Of a stretch of 64,000 nucleotides of DNA, positions 1 to 9,371 are shown one piece after another. Location: positions 62,001-126,000 of the forward strand of contig NZ_AUKE01000010.1 in NCBI RefSeq assembly GCF_000424585.1, given 5' to 3'. Numbering within the stretch: position 1 is the first letter of the stretch; every line of letters starts with the position of its first letter. The notes under the pieces were generated by a model, which was not told the DNA's origin, did not search any database, and worked only from the letters and a program-made list of their open reading frames with translations. This DNA comes from Butyrivibrio sp. MC2013 (GTDB lineage: Bacteria > Bacillota > Clostridia > Lachnospirales > Lachnospiraceae). The position numbers were made by a program, and so were the translations under genes.

Positions 1-777
1 TGTAAAGCAGTCCTTATATGCAAATATCCTGCCTTCAGCAGGCCTTGGCAGAGCATAGATATGCCCGCCCAGGCGTGTGATCTCTGCGTCAAAAAAGCCG
101 GGCTGCCTGCGCCTCATAAGCTCATCCGAGCCTGGCATATCACTGTTTATATCTTCTGCACTGACATGGACTACAAAGTCAAACTGAATCTGAGATCTGT
201 CCAGTGCTCTGTAGAGATCCATGAGCCTGACCATCTCGCCTGATAATTCCAAAGATGAGAAAACATGTAAAACCCTGAGAAGGGATAGACCTGATGATCC
301 GCCCTGATCAGCATGAGCAGGAGTCCTGGCGGCTGTGACCCTGGGGGGATTGGCTGCTCCCTGCCCCATAAGAGCGGCACTTCTGAGAGCTGCACTCGTC
401 TCGGATATCTCTTCCGATGCCTTGATGATATCATCATAGCGGTCAAGCCTGGCTGCAGCACTGGTGATATCCACAGCGCCCTGTCTCTTCTCCCACGCTT
501 CCTTATAAAGATCGCTCCTCTTGGCACCGGGTCTTAATGGATCCCTGCCTCCGGAGCGCAAAAAATCTATAGCTGTCATCCTTTCGGATCCAGCTTCCGG
601 TTCTGTCTCATGTATCTTGTCATCCTGAATGGAATCCCGGACAGTACCTGAGAAAATCGGGGAATCGTCATCTGCTGCTCTTGTATCGGCCGCCCCCTTT
701 ATTTCCTCCTGCAAGCCATGAAACAGCGGTTCTTCTTCATTTTTATTCCTGCCAAAAAAACGAGGTATCCGCGGCAC
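1..777 (-). CDS. Glycosyltransferase family 4, N-terminal part (runs off window)
   Basis: The frame is open from a GTG at 777 to the window edge (259 codons), so the C-terminal half is missing. The start is set by an AGGGGG Shine-Dalgarno sequence 8 nt upstream; the same frame meets a stop shortly before it. Residues 1-165 are a hydrophilic, low-complexity extension rich in Asp, Glu, Arg and Ala. From about residue 166 the sequence becomes a typical GT4 N-terminal Rossmann half, with the opening RVLHVFSS, a following helix LMDLYRALDRSQIQFDFVVH, and later FFDAEITRLGGHIYALPRP. GT4 enzymes of this kind transfer sugars from nucleotide donors during surface polysaccharide assembly. The long N-terminal extension is unusual for the family. 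It lies downstream of an MBOAT/SGNH pair, which fits an exopolysaccharide locus. Confidence 0.75.
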   Translation of the reverse strand, partial: MPRIPRFFGRNKNEEEPLFHGLQEEIKGAADTRAADDDSPIFSGTVRDSIQDDKIHETEPEAGSERMTAIDFLRSGGRDPLRPGAKRSDLYKEAWEKRQGAVDITSAAARLDRYDDIIKASEEISETSAALRSAALMGQGAANPPRVTAARTPAHADQGGSSGLSLLRVLHVFSSLELSGEMVRLMDLYRALDRSQIQFDFVVHVSAEDINSDMPGSDELMRRRQPGFFDAEITRLGGHIYALPRPAEGRIFAYKDCFT

Positions 778-852
778 CTTGCCTTCCCCCTTCTCTGTCA
801 AAAACAAAAAAGAATCATACTATCTATAGTTAATATATTATCACAATATAGA

Positions 853-1911
853 TTACTGATACAGCCCTGATGTAAGCAAACATGCCCTAAGTGCAAAATC
901 CTTCATATCTGTCATAAGTTCCTCAAGACCATCCTCTGTGACCTTGTGCTCTCCTGTAAGGAAGCACTGCTCCATGTAGTGATTGATATCAGATGTAAAA
1001 TGCAGAGTATCCATGTAATTATCAAGGTCAGCTGCAATATCCTCAACGTTTTGGAAAAAGTATACTTCTGCATTGTCATATTTCAGAAGCTCTCTCATCG
1101 CCAGCTCTTCGCAGGACAGATAGGCATCCAGGTCCCCATTCATGACTACGCTGTCCCAGTAAAGTATAGAATACACAGGAAAGAAGAATACAAAACGGGT
1201 CTCAGGGTGAGCTTCCACTCTCTCACAGATAAGAGCCGTATTGGCCCTTGCATTATCCAGATAATGATCTGCAGCCTTTATCTCAGAGACTTCAGAAGGC
1301 CTGTCATAATGGCTCATAGCAGCATCTGCAGCAAATACCTTGGATTCCTCCCAGTTATAGGAGAGGTCAGGATCAGCATCCCCTGTCATGGACTTTACCA
1401 GCATATATGGGATCCTCTGAAGGAGTACGTCCTTATTAAAAAGGTATTTATAGTCATTGAAGGGATTCCTGTCATATAAGTATACAGGAGCTCCGGTAGT
1501 CTCAAAGGTAGGAAGGGGCTCTGCAGGTAGCGACGTGGTATCAATATTGTAAAAGACATATGATAGGTCGTGCTCTTCATAGGCAATATCAAGGAGACTC
1601 ACCAGGTCCGCAGTAGCGCCGTAGGACCTGATAGCCTTGATGGAGGTCACGCCAAAGTCTTCATCAAACCAGTCATTGTGATTATTTTCTGCCACAGATG
1701 AGCCTACGATAACAGCATCATAATCAAAGTTCCTGAGAGTGCCGGGAACCTGATACTCCTTTTCCGTAAGTACAGGAGTAAGAAAAGACAGATTTTTGTG
1801 ATAATGATAAAAAGGGTCAAAGATCACGGTCACAAGGGCAGACAGAGCTAGCAGAACAGCTGTTATAAGTAATATTCTCTTTATAAAATCCAAAGATGTA
1901 TTCTTCATCAT
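853..1911 (-). CDS. DltD/AlgX-like SGNH membrane-anchored acyl-transfer protein
   Basis: This 352-residue protein has one N-terminal membrane segment (IKRILLITAVLLALSALVTV) followed by an extracytoplasmic SGNH-like domain. The probable nucleophile Ser is in AVIVGSSVAEN, and the Asp-x-x-His pair is in YMDTLHFTSDINHY near residue 305. Proteins of this type work with an MBOAT partner to hand an acyl group to a surface polymer. The partner is directly upstream (2008-3465). The start is the ATG at 1911, preceded by GAGGAA; a longer frame opening with TTG at 2004 exists but has no properly spaced ribosome binding site and gives an N-terminus unlike a membrane anchor. No carrier protein gene is adjacent. 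The substrate cannot be read from the sequence. Confidence 0.7.
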   Translation of the reverse strand: MMKNTSLDFIKRILLITAVLLALSALVTVIFDPFYHYHKNLSFLTPVLTEKEYQVPGTLRNFDYDAVIVGSSVAENNHNDWFDEDFGVTSIKAIRSYGATADLVSLLDIAYEEHDLSYVFYNIDTTSLPAEPLPTFETTGAPVYLYDRNPFNDYKYLFNKDVLLQRIPYMLVKSMTGDADPDLSYNWEESKVFAADAAMSHYDRPSEVSEIKAADHYLDNARANTALICERVEAHPETRFVFFFPVYSILYWDSVVMNGDLDAYLSCEELAMRELLKYDNAEVYFFQNVEDIAADLDNYMDTLHFTSDINHYMEQCFLTGEHKVTEDGLEELMTDMKDFALRACLLTSGLYQ

Positions 1912-2007
1912 ATAATCATTTCCTCTGGATAAGATCAGGATGCCAAAGAAATCATTGACACCATATGGCAAGGGGCCCTCTACTTTTATGCAAAAGTCCC
2001 GCAATCC

Positions 2008-3465
2008 TCAAAAGTTGAAATACACATAGCTCTGAACTCCCGACAGCGACAGCAGGGAAAAGGCAAAAAGAAGGGACAAAGCAAGCGCTCTTTGCGTGGT
2101 AAACACCTTGTCAGAAGCAATCTCACGGGCATTTCTGCCTCGGATCACAAATGCAGATATCACAAATGCAAGAAGCATCAATATGACCTTGATCGCTGTT
2201 TCAAAGGAAGGTGCGATAAAACGCACAGCCTCGCTGATAAGATAGGTCTCAGGGATTATAAGGCTCTCAGCCGTCCTGAATACAAAACCGGGCCAGGTAA
2301 AGAAGAAGAGCCTCCTGACCATGGCAAGGGCATATGCCATATTCTCCGCTCTAAAGAAGAGAACAGTAAATGCAAAATAGAGGAAAGTCAAAAGAGTCCT
2401 GATAGAAAGCACAAGCCCTCTGCTGACCCGGGGCAGATATCTGTCGACCACTACCATAAGTCCGTTTAAAAGCCCCCATACTATAAAGGTATATCCTGCA
2501 CCATGCCAAAGGCCGGACAGGAAAAATACGATCATGATATTGATAGAGGTCCTCACAGTGCCCTTCCTGCTGCCTCCAAGAGGTATATACACATACCTTG
2601 TAAGGAACCGTGAGAGGCTCACATGCCAGCGCTGCCAGAGCTCTCGTACACTCCCTGCCTTAAAGGGAGAATCAAAGTTAACAGGAAGCTCTATACCCAG
2701 CATGACTGAGATACCCTCAGCCATATCACAATAGCCGGAAAAGTCAAAATAGATATTAAAGGCACAGGCTACTCCCGCTATAATGACACAGATAGTATCA
2801 AGGTAATAAGCCTCCCTGAAGGTATAATCCACAATAAGGGCCATGGTATCTGCAAGAAGGACCTTTTTGCCAAGGCCTATGATAAATAGGGTAAGTCCTC
2901 TTGCAAATCTGTCCCTGTCCCAGCGGCAGTTATCCAGCCTTTCAAACTGAGGCAGCATCTCGGTGGGAAGCGCTATGGGTCCCTGCAGGATCTTGGGGAA
3001 ATAAAGGATATACGCCAGATAGGTCAGAATGTCCTTGTGCTCTATATCTCCGCGGTATCTATCAACTGTATATGCGATCATCGAGAAGGTATAGAAGCTG
3101 ATACCCACCGGCAGTATGACCTTCTCCATTAGGAGATCAGTCCTAAATACCATATTGATATTATCCAGCACAAAGCCGCTGTATTTAAAATATCCAAGAA
3201 GCGCCAGATCGATCAAAACTCCCGCTATCATATATAGTCTGCTGCCGGGAGATATTGCCAAAAGATAGGATATCAGATAGGTAATAAGCGCTGCTGCAAT
3301 GAGTATCAGCATTGAAGTCATGCCAAAGCCTGTATAGAAGATAACGCTCATTGCAATCAGAAAAAGCAGGGCTGCCCTCTTAAGAGAGCGGCCCTGCAGA
3401 TAATACCATCCAATAAGCAACAGAGGTAAAAATATAAAGATAAATGAAAACGAATTAAAAATCAT
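2008..3465 (-). CDS. MBOAT family O-acyltransferase (DltB/AlgI-like)
   Basis: This 485-residue polytopic protein has the features of membrane-bound O-acyltransferases of the AlgI/DltB branch: many hydrophobic helices, the block LWQRWHVSLSRFLTRYVYIPLGG around residue 280, and the catalytic His in SGLWHGAGYTFIVWG around residue 325. These enzymes move an acyl group across or at the membrane for O-acylation of extracellular polymers. The gene starts just after the stop of the upstream hypothetical gene (3468-4259) with no strong Shine-Dalgarno, so translational coupling is likely. It is followed 96 nt later by its SGNH partner. Length and motif order match the family. Confidence 0.85.
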   Translation of the reverse strand: MIFNSFSFIFIFLPLLLIGWYYLQGRSLKRAALLFLIAMSVIFYTGFGMTSMLILIAAALITYLISYLLAISPGSRLYMIAGVLIDLALLGYFKYSGFVLDNINMVFRTDLLMEKVILPVGISFYTFSMIAYTVDRYRGDIEHKDILTYLAYILYFPKILQGPIALPTEMLPQFERLDNCRWDRDRFARGLTLFIIGLGKKVLLADTMALIVDYTFREAYYLDTICVIIAGVACAFNIYFDFSGYCDMAEGISVMLGIELPVNFDSPFKAGSVRELWQRWHVSLSRFLTRYVYIPLGGSRKGTVRTSINIMIVFFLSGLWHGAGYTFIVWGLLNGLMVVVDRYLPRVSRGLVLSIRTLLTFLYFAFTVLFFRAENMAYALAMVRRLFFFTWPGFVFRTAESLIIPETYLISEAVRFIAPSFETAIKVILMLLAFVISAFVIRGRNAREIASDKVFTTQRALALSLLFAFSLLSLSGVQSYVYFNF

Positions 3466-3467
3466 AG

Positions 3468-4259
3468 TCAGGTCAGAACCATGTCACCATTTTGTTTCAA
3501 AAGCTTCTGCAAGCTGATGACCCGGTCCCAGCTGCCCCCTTCTTCAGTCATCGGTATCCAGCATTTGCCCTGGAGACATATGAAATGGTAGTAGTAATAC
3601 ATATCCCTTTCCAGTCTCTCGGTAGACAGGCCAAAGAGTTTGGAGAAACGCTCTATGGCCATCAGCTCATCTTCTGTGTAGGATACTGCCATAGCTCCGC
3701 TCTCAAGCATGGGAAGTATATGGCTCTTGGCATACTCAAAGCCTTCATCCCAAGATCTGCCCTCATCTGACCGAGAATTCTCATCATAGCCTCTTCCCGC
3801 TTCATCAAGAAGTGACTTGATAAATTCCAGGCTGGATATGTTGGTATTAGAGGAAAGATTGGCTATGAAATTCTTAAAGAGGATCAGCATATCTGCATCA
3901 TCTGCGATCCCCGCAAACCACATCTTACCTGTCTCATCATCAAGTACCAGTGCCCTGTCATAGGCAAGGATCTCACTGCCGCTGCAGCGCATAGCTGTCT
4001 GAGCATAGCATATATTCTGAGACACAGCCTTAGAATCCCCCATATTGTGTATGCAGGCATTGAGGATAGCGACCATATATTTGGTATCCACAATCAGCAT
4101 AAAGGGGAGCTTTGCGCGGCTTACACCTACAGCATCTACGGTAAATCTCCCGTCAGCCTGATCTGAATCAAGGGCAACAAGTATCCCTTTTCTTATTACC
4201 TCCTGACTGTTATCTGCTCTGGCGATCTTTAAAAAAGTGTTCTCAGAAATATAATCCAT
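3468..4259 (-). CDS. Hypothetical protein, cytosolic, first gene of MBOAT/SGNH operon
   Basis: This 263-residue protein belongs to no family I recognise. It has no signal peptide or membrane segment. The N-terminal half contains alternating hydrophobic strands (LPFMLIVDTKYMVAILNA; ALVLDDETGKMWFAGIADD), and the C-terminal half is helical and acidic with a Tyr-rich stretch DMYYYYHFICLQGKCW. The start is ATG at 4259 with GGGAGG nine nt upstream. It is separated from the MBOAT gene by 2 nt, so it probably belongs to the same operon and may act in regulation or substrate supply for acyl transfer. That role is inferred from position only. Confidence 0.6.
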   Translation of the reverse strand: MDYISENTFLKIARADNSQEVIRKGILVALDSDQADGRFTVDAVGVSRAKLPFMLIVDTKYMVAILNACIHNMGDSKAVSQNICYAQTAMRCSGSEILAYDRALVLDDETGKMWFAGIADDADMLILFKNFIANLSSNTNISSLEFIKSLLDEAGRGYDENSRSDEGRSWDEGFEYAKSHILPMLESGAMAVSYTEDELMAIERFSKLFGLSTERLERDMYYYYHFICLQGKCWIPMTEEGGSWDRVISLQKLLKQNGDMVLT

Positions 4260-4351
4260 TAGGCCTGCCCTCCCTGAGGATAAACGACTTATGACACCTA
4301 TATATATTTATAATATCATATAATCATAAGCTTTTGACAGATGCATTTACG

Positions 4352-6439
4352 TTATTCCGAGAATAAAAGATCGGAATATACAGGGAAAGGCCAGTAATCG
4401 GAATCAGTGAGCTCTTCAAGCTTGTCCGCAACTTCTCTAGCCTTCATCATATCCTTCATCAGGACATTTCTGCTGTAATCAAGAGCCTTGGTGGAATCGG
4501 AAGGCACCTTGGCAAGATCGGACTCAAGCTTGTTATTCAGGCTCTGGAGCTTATCTGTAAGCTGTGCAACCTTGCTGCCTACAGTCTTCTCGTAGCCGTT
4601 TGCAAATCCCACAGCCTCCTTGGCTGCTGCCCTTGCTGCCAGATCAGAAGCAAAGTCTGACACTGCAGGCAGGATACTGCGCCTTAGCATATCACTCATA
4701 GTCCTGGCTTCAATGGAGATCTGAGCATTGTAGATCTCTTCATGGATAGCACGTCTTGCATGCATCTCCTCTTCTGTATAGATGCCATTTCTCACATAGA
4801 GATCGATATTCTCCTGATCATCATAGTGAGGAAGAGCATCAGCTGTTGAAGGCAGATTGGACAGTCCCCTTCTCTCAGCTTCTTCCAGCCATGAATCCTC
4901 ATAACCATTGCCATCAAAGATAATACGCTGATGTTCTGTAAGAGTCTTTTTGATCAGCTTCTGCATATCTGACTGGAAGTTCTTGCTGCTCTCCAGCTTG
5001 TCTGCAAATGCCCTGAGCTCTTCAGCCATGATGGTATTAAGTGCAATGTTGGGTCCTGATACGGACTGAGCACTTCCCAGCATACGGAACTCAAACTTGT
5101 TGCCTGTAAAGGCCATAGGTGAAGTACGGTTTCTGTCTGTAGTATCCTGACGGATCTGAGGCAGTGAATCGATACCGATCTTCAGGGTCTTCTTGCTGCC
5201 ATCCTTATAAGCAGTGCCATCAATGATGGACCTTACAACCCTCTCAAGCTCATCTCCCAGGAAAATAGAGATAACAGCCGGAGGAGCCTCCTGGGCACCA
5301 AGTCTGTGATCATTGCCCGCACTGGCAACAGTACACCTCAGAGTGTTCTGATATTCATCGATACCCTTGATGAATGCAGCAAGGAAGAGGAGGAACTGCG
5401 CATTCTGGCTGGGTGTGGAACCGGGCTTGAAGAGATTCTTGCCGGTATCTGTACCCAGTGACCAGTTATTGTGCTTACCGGATCCGTTCACGCCAAGGAA
5501 AGGCTTCTCATGGATCAGGCATACCAGGTCATGGCGCAGAGCTACCTTCTTCATCAGCTCCATAGCAAGCTGATTCTGATCGCAGGCTGCATTACAATCT
5601 GTATAGATAGGTGCCATCTCGTGCTGTGCGGGAGCCACCTCATTGTGCTTGGTCTTGGACAGTACGCCCACCTTCCAGAGCTCATTGTCCAGATCGATCA
5701 TATAGTTGGCAACGCGGGGCTTAAGCTGACCAAAGTAGTGATCAGAAAGCTCCTGTCCTCTGGGAGGCATATTGCCAAATAGAGTCCTGCCGGTAAGCCT
5801 TAAATCTTCTCTCTGATCGTACATATTCTTATCTATAAGGAAATATTCCTGTTCTGCTCCAACCTGGGGAATGACCCTCTTAGTAGTCTTATCACCAAAA
5901 AGACGAAGGATCCTAAGAGCTTCATGGTTGACCTTCTCTATAGAACGCAGAAGAGGTGTCTTCTTATCCAGGGCCTGTCCGCCATATGACAAAAAGACTG
6001 TGGGTATATAAAGGGAATTATCTTTGATGAAAGCAAAAGAATTGGGATCCCACGCAGTATAACCTCTTGCCTCAAAGGTGGATCTGATACCACCGTTAGG
6101 GAAGCTTGATGCATCAGGCTCGCCCTTTACCAGCTCTTTGTCTGAGAACTCCATGATGATCTTGCCGCCACCTGCCGGCTCTACGAAAGAGTCGTGCTTC
6201 TCGGCAGTCACACCTGTCATAGGCTGGAACCAGTGTGTGAAGTGAGTAGCTCCCTTGGACACAGCCCACTGCTTCATAGCCTCAGCTATCTCATTTGCTG
6301 TTGACAGCTCCAGTGCGGTACCGTCCGTAACAGATTTCTTCCATGCTTCATAGGATGCTGTGGAGAGCCTGTCCTTCATGGTATCTTCATTAAATACCAT
6401 TGATCCGAAGAGTTCAGGTAACTTATTTGGTGCTTCCAT
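4352..6439 (-). CDS. glnN: Glutamine synthetase type III
   Basis: This 695-residue protein has the length and sequence of GSIII, which makes glutamine from glutamate, ammonia and ATP. Recognisable blocks are PELFGSMVFNEDTM at the N-terminus, THWFQPMTGVTAEKHDSF near residue 85, the GAEQEYFLID glutamate/metal-binding strand near 205, NEVAPAQHEMAPIY near 270, VNGSGKHNNWSLGTD near 325 and NRTSPMAFTGNKFEFRMLGS near 445. The start is supported by AAGGGGAAATTA before ATG 6439. It is flanked by non-coding gaps on both sides and so is probably its own transcription unit between two envelope operons. An operator-like sequence (6534-6552) lies in its upstream region. Confidence 0.95.
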   Translation of the reverse strand: MEAPNKLPELFGSMVFNEDTMKDRLSTASYEAWKKSVTDGTALELSTANEIAEAMKQWAVSKGATHFTHWFQPMTGVTAEKHDSFVEPAGGGKIIMEFSDKELVKGEPDASSFPNGGIRSTFEARGYTAWDPNSFAFIKDNSLYIPTVFLSYGGQALDKKTPLLRSIEKVNHEALRILRLFGDKTTKRVIPQVGAEQEYFLIDKNMYDQREDLRLTGRTLFGNMPPRGQELSDHYFGQLKPRVANYMIDLDNELWKVGVLSKTKHNEVAPAQHEMAPIYTDCNAACDQNQLAMELMKKVALRHDLVCLIHEKPFLGVNGSGKHNNWSLGTDTGKNLFKPGSTPSQNAQFLLFLAAFIKGIDEYQNTLRCTVASAGNDHRLGAQEAPPAVISIFLGDELERVVRSIIDGTAYKDGSKKTLKIGIDSLPQIRQDTTDRNRTSPMAFTGNKFEFRMLGSAQSVSGPNIALNTIMAEELRAFADKLESSKNFQSDMQKLIKKTLTEHQRIIFDGNGYEDSWLEEAERRGLSNLPSTADALPHYDDQENIDLYVRNGIYTEEEMHARRAIHEEIYNAQISIEARTMSDMLRRSILPAVSDFASDLAARAAAKEAVGFANGYEKTVGSKVAQLTDKLQSLNNKLESDLAKVPSDSTKALDYSRNVLMKDMMKAREVADKLEELTDSDYWPFPVYSDLLFSE

Positions 6440-6533
6440 TAATTTCCCCTTTCAAAAAACGAACTAATTAAGCGGTGAACACTTTAGGAATAAACATAGC
6501 ACAAGAAGAAACAATCTTCCACTATAAAATCAA

Positions 6534-6552
6534 TTTTTTTGACCAAACAGTA
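6534..6552 (-). promoter_or_regulatory. Operator-like motif upstream of glnN
   Basis: The plus strand reads TTTTTTTGACCAAACAGTA. The left half, TTTGACCAAA, recurs in three other intergenic places (13194-13211, 37211-37226, 51599-51614), where the right half is GTTC or GGTCA. This copy is degenerate on its right side. The spacing and half-palindromic shape resemble a TetR-family operator. It sits just after the decarboxylase stop codon, about 95 nt upstream of glnN. Function is inferred. Confidence 0.3.
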
Positions 6553-6556
6553 AAAA

Positions 6557-7807
6557 TCAATAGCGGGGCGTGTTGATAAAGGCGGCGCTGACGTGATCCC
6601 TAAGCAGGCGCAAGTCGTCGCCGTCTGCGAGGATGATGCGGGGCATGAGTCTGGAGAGGAATAGGTGGATGCCCTCTGTGACTGTATAAGCGCCGGTATT
6701 CTCAAATACTAATAGGTCGCCAAGCCCCAGGTCTGTAAGAGGCAGCTGCCTGACAAGCACGTCTGCCGTGGTACAAAGGCTGCCGCAGATGCAGTAGTCT
6801 CGTGACTCTAATGCACCAGCTGCGCTGCCATCTAATATGCAATCGCCGTCAGCAACCGGTTTCAAATGTCTGATACGCGGCACCTTCATGCCCATCATCT
6901 GACCCAGGTAGCTTAGGTGGTTCATACCGCCGTCCACTATGACATAGGCTGAGCCGTTATTCTCCTTGATATCCATGACACGTGTCAGATAATAGCCGCA
7001 TTCCGTCACATAAAACCTGCCCATCTCCACTGTGACATCAGCCCAGCCGGCTGCCTCTTTCAGGGCAGCTGCTATATCCCTGGCAGGCTGCAGACTGTCT
7101 TCAAAGTCCTCGCCCTCAAATAGCGGGACTGCAAGGCCGGGTCCATACTCAAGCCTGGGAAGTCTTATTAAGAAGCGCTCCGAGATCTCGTCATAAAAGT
7201 CCCTGAGCACGCTCAGTTCCTTTATCTGCTTATCAGTCTTTTTCCTCTGAGTGCCTGCAAAATAGTGAATACCCACAAATTCCAGGTGAGGATAATCCTG
7301 CCTCTTCTCGATAGCAGTAAAGATATCCTCTCTGGACATACCAAACTGATTGCCGCTGGTCAGCCTAAGAAGTACAGGAAGAGAAAGCTGCGGCGTATCT
7401 ACTGCGCCGCGTGCTCCGGTGCTGTCTTTATAAATCTCCCGGGCTGCCTCTTCCAGATACTGCAGGTGCAGAAGGGATTCTGCGGTATAGACACCAGCGC
7501 CGTAGCGAACTGCTTCCTTTATATCCTCCAGAGTCTTATTTACTCCAGAGTAGACTATGGAGGATGCAGATAGCCCTAGTTCCTCACATATCTCCAGTTC
7601 ACCGGGGGAGCATACTTCCAGGGCATCCACCTTTTCCAGCATTTCTTTGGCCAGAAAGGGATTAGCCTTAATGGAATAGGCCAGCCTTATATTCTCTCCA
7701 AATATATCCCTGATGGCATCCACTCTCTGCCTCAGCCTCTCAGCGTCAAATACAAAGGAGGGGCTCCCATACTGCTCATATATCTTTTGAAATCTATTAA
7801 TATCCAC
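6557..7807 (-). CDS. Fold-III PLP-dependent decarboxylase (LysA/BtrK-like)
   Basis: This 416-residue protein has the alanine-racemase-fold barrel of group IV decarboxylases. The PLP lysine is in RLAYSIKANPF (near residue 48), followed by the phosphate-binding and C-terminal blocks VGIHYFAGTQ, VTVEMGRFYVTECGYYL, IVDGGMNHLS and ICGSLCTTADVL, the last being the CxxxD segment at the active site. DAP decarboxylase LysA shares this fold, but so do decarboxylases that act on carrier-bound amino acids (BtrK) and those of exosortase-associated loci. The gene starts at GTG 7807 with AAGGAG six nt upstream, 11 nt after the AMP-ligase stop. This linkage favours a role in preparing an amine-containing acyl group rather than lysine biosynthesis; the substrate is unknown. 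Confidence 0.8.
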   Translation of the reverse strand: MDINRFQKIYEQYGSPSFVFDAERLRQRVDAIRDIFGENIRLAYSIKANPFLAKEMLEKVDALEVCSPGELEICEELGLSASSIVYSGVNKTLEDIKEAVRYGAGVYTAESLLHLQYLEEAAREIYKDSTGARGAVDTPQLSLPVLLRLTSGNQFGMSREDIFTAIEKRQDYPHLEFVGIHYFAGTQRKKTDKQIKELSVLRDFYDEISERFLIRLPRLEYGPGLAVPLFEGEDFEDSLQPARDIAAALKEAAGWADVTVEMGRFYVTECGYYLTRVMDIKENNGSAYVIVDGGMNHLSYLGQMMGMKVPRIRHLKPVADGDCILDGSAAGALESRDYCICGSLCTTADVLVRQLPLTDLGLGDLLVFENTGAYTVTEGIHLFLSRLMPRIILADGDDLRLLRDHVSAAFINTPRY

Positions 7808-7818
7808 GATATGCTCCT

Positions 7819-9360
7819 TTATATAAGCTCCTGCAGAGCCTTTCTGTCTATCTTGCAGTTCTTGTTCATAGGCATCTCGTCCAGCTTCCTTGTGCTGCCC
7901 GGGATCATAAATACAGGAAGGATAGCCTTTAGCCCTGCTGTAAGCTGCTTTTTATCTGTATCGCCTGTATAGAATAGTATGATCTTCTTTTTGACACTAT
8001 CATATATACAGCAGGCCCTGGACACTCCCTCCAGTGCCATGGCAGCATTCTCGATCTCTCCCAGTTCTATCCTGTGGCCCAGATGCTTGATCTGAAAATC
8101 CTTACGGGATACATAATATAGAAGGCCGTCCTCATCATATCTGCCAAGGTCACCTGTCCTGTAGATTATATCAAGGTATGCCTTGTTTAGAGGATTCTGG
8201 ACAAAGGCTGCCCCGGTCCTCTCGGGATCATTATAATAGCCTGCACCTACCGATGTGCCGCTGACGCAGATCTCTCCATTGACCCCAGGTCTGTCAGGAC
8301 CCACAAGCTTATCTTCCTCATCCAGGAGGAAGACTCTCTCATTTGCAAAGGGGATTCCCATGGGAATCAGGTCTGTATCCTCCCATTTTCGCTCTTTATC
8401 AAGAACATAATAAGTACAGTTACAGGTGATCTCTGTAGGTCCGTAGAGATTAACATAGGTGGCATCAGGAAGATATCTCTGCCATACCTTGAGCTGCTTT
8501 AGGGGCATCACTTCACCGCTGAACATGATAAGGCGAAGAGTATCCGGATTTCTGTAATCCAGGCCATTCATGATAGATACAAAGCACATGGCGCTCACTG
8601 CCCAGATCAGCACTGTAGCCTTATTGTCAGCGATATAATCCATGAGCTTCATGGGCTGGGAAAAATAATCCCTGGGGATGATCTGCACCAGAGCCCTCTT
8701 GTAAAGGCCGGAATAAATATCCTTCACCGATACGTCAAAGTCAAAGGGCGCCTGATTGGCTATTATATCCTCATCACAGATAAAAAAGCGGTCTGCAAAG
8801 ATGGGTATAAACTCCAGTACATTCCTGTGGCAGATGGTCACTCCCTTGGGAACCCCGGTGCTGCCACTGGTAAAATTCACATAAAGAGGATCTGTCTCGC
8901 AGGCAGACTCCCTCACCTTCAAAAGAGCCTCCTCGTTTACAATGGCGCTGTCATCCTGAAGGATATCACTGAGGATAAGGACTTTGACAGCTGCTTTTTC
9001 TGCAATAGGGCTTATAGAATCATATAGCTCACTTGTGGTCAAAATGACCGCAGGCTCAAGTACATTTAATATCCCGCCTATCCTTCCTTCAGGCTGCCTC
9101 ACATCTATGAAGCTATAGAAGGCACCCGCATATACGGCTGCCATCATGCCACAGACGGCTTCTACGCTCTTCTCCATATAAAAGGCAACAGGGCGCCTCA
9201 TGATATCACCCAGTTCACCGATCAAAAACGCAGCAAGGCTCCTGCTCTTATCTCTAAGCTCGCCATAGCTGATCCCCGCATTTACATCAGCAAAGGCAGT
9301 CTTATCAGGGCACTTGTCTGCAGCTCTCTCAAGCCAGCTCAATATATTAGTATCTCTCAT
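7819..9360 (-). CDS. DltA-like amino-acid adenylating AMP ligase
   Basis: This 513-residue ANL-superfamily adenylation enzyme shows the core motifs in order: A3 VNFTSGSTGVPKG near residue 165, FDFDVSVKDIYSG near 220, A5 NLYGPTEITC near 315, A7 YRTGDLGRYD near 405, A8 FQIKHLGHRIELGEIE near 430 and the A10 lysine in NKNCKIDRKAL at the C-terminus. It resembles D-alanine:carrier ligases and free-standing NRPS adenylation domains more than acyl-CoA synthetases. The start is ATG 9360 with AGGAGAGAGGT upstream; a longer frame to 9408 would read through the hairpin array. It lies between an SGNH gene and a PLP decarboxylase. No carrier protein (DltC-like) is encoded nearby. Confidence 0.85.
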   Translation of the reverse strand: MRDTNILSWLERAADKCPDKTAFADVNAGISYGELRDKSRSLAAFLIGELGDIMRRPVAFYMEKSVEAVCGMMAAVYAGAFYSFIDVRQPEGRIGGILNVLEPAVILTTSELYDSISPIAEKAAVKVLILSDILQDDSAIVNEEALLKVRESACETDPLYVNFTSGSTGVPKGVTICHRNVLEFIPIFADRFFICDEDIIANQAPFDFDVSVKDIYSGLYKRALVQIIPRDYFSQPMKLMDYIADNKATVLIWAVSAMCFVSIMNGLDYRNPDTLRLIMFSGEVMPLKQLKVWQRYLPDATYVNLYGPTEITCNCTYYVLDKERKWEDTDLIPMGIPFANERVFLLDEEDKLVGPDRPGVNGEICVSGTSVGAGYYNDPERTGAAFVQNPLNKAYLDIIYRTGDLGRYDEDGLLYYVSRKDFQIKHLGHRIELGEIENAAMALEGVSRACCIYDSVKKKIILFYTGDTDKKQLTAGLKAILPVFMIPGSTRKLDEMPMNKNCKIDRKALQELI

Positions 9361-9371
9361 ACCTCTCTCCT

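Noticed and set aside
1912..2004. Longer N-terminus for the SGNH protein 853-1911 starting at TTG 2004
   Set aside because: GAGG is too close to the TTG, and the added residues put a non-membrane segment before the anchor; ATG 1911 has a proper site.
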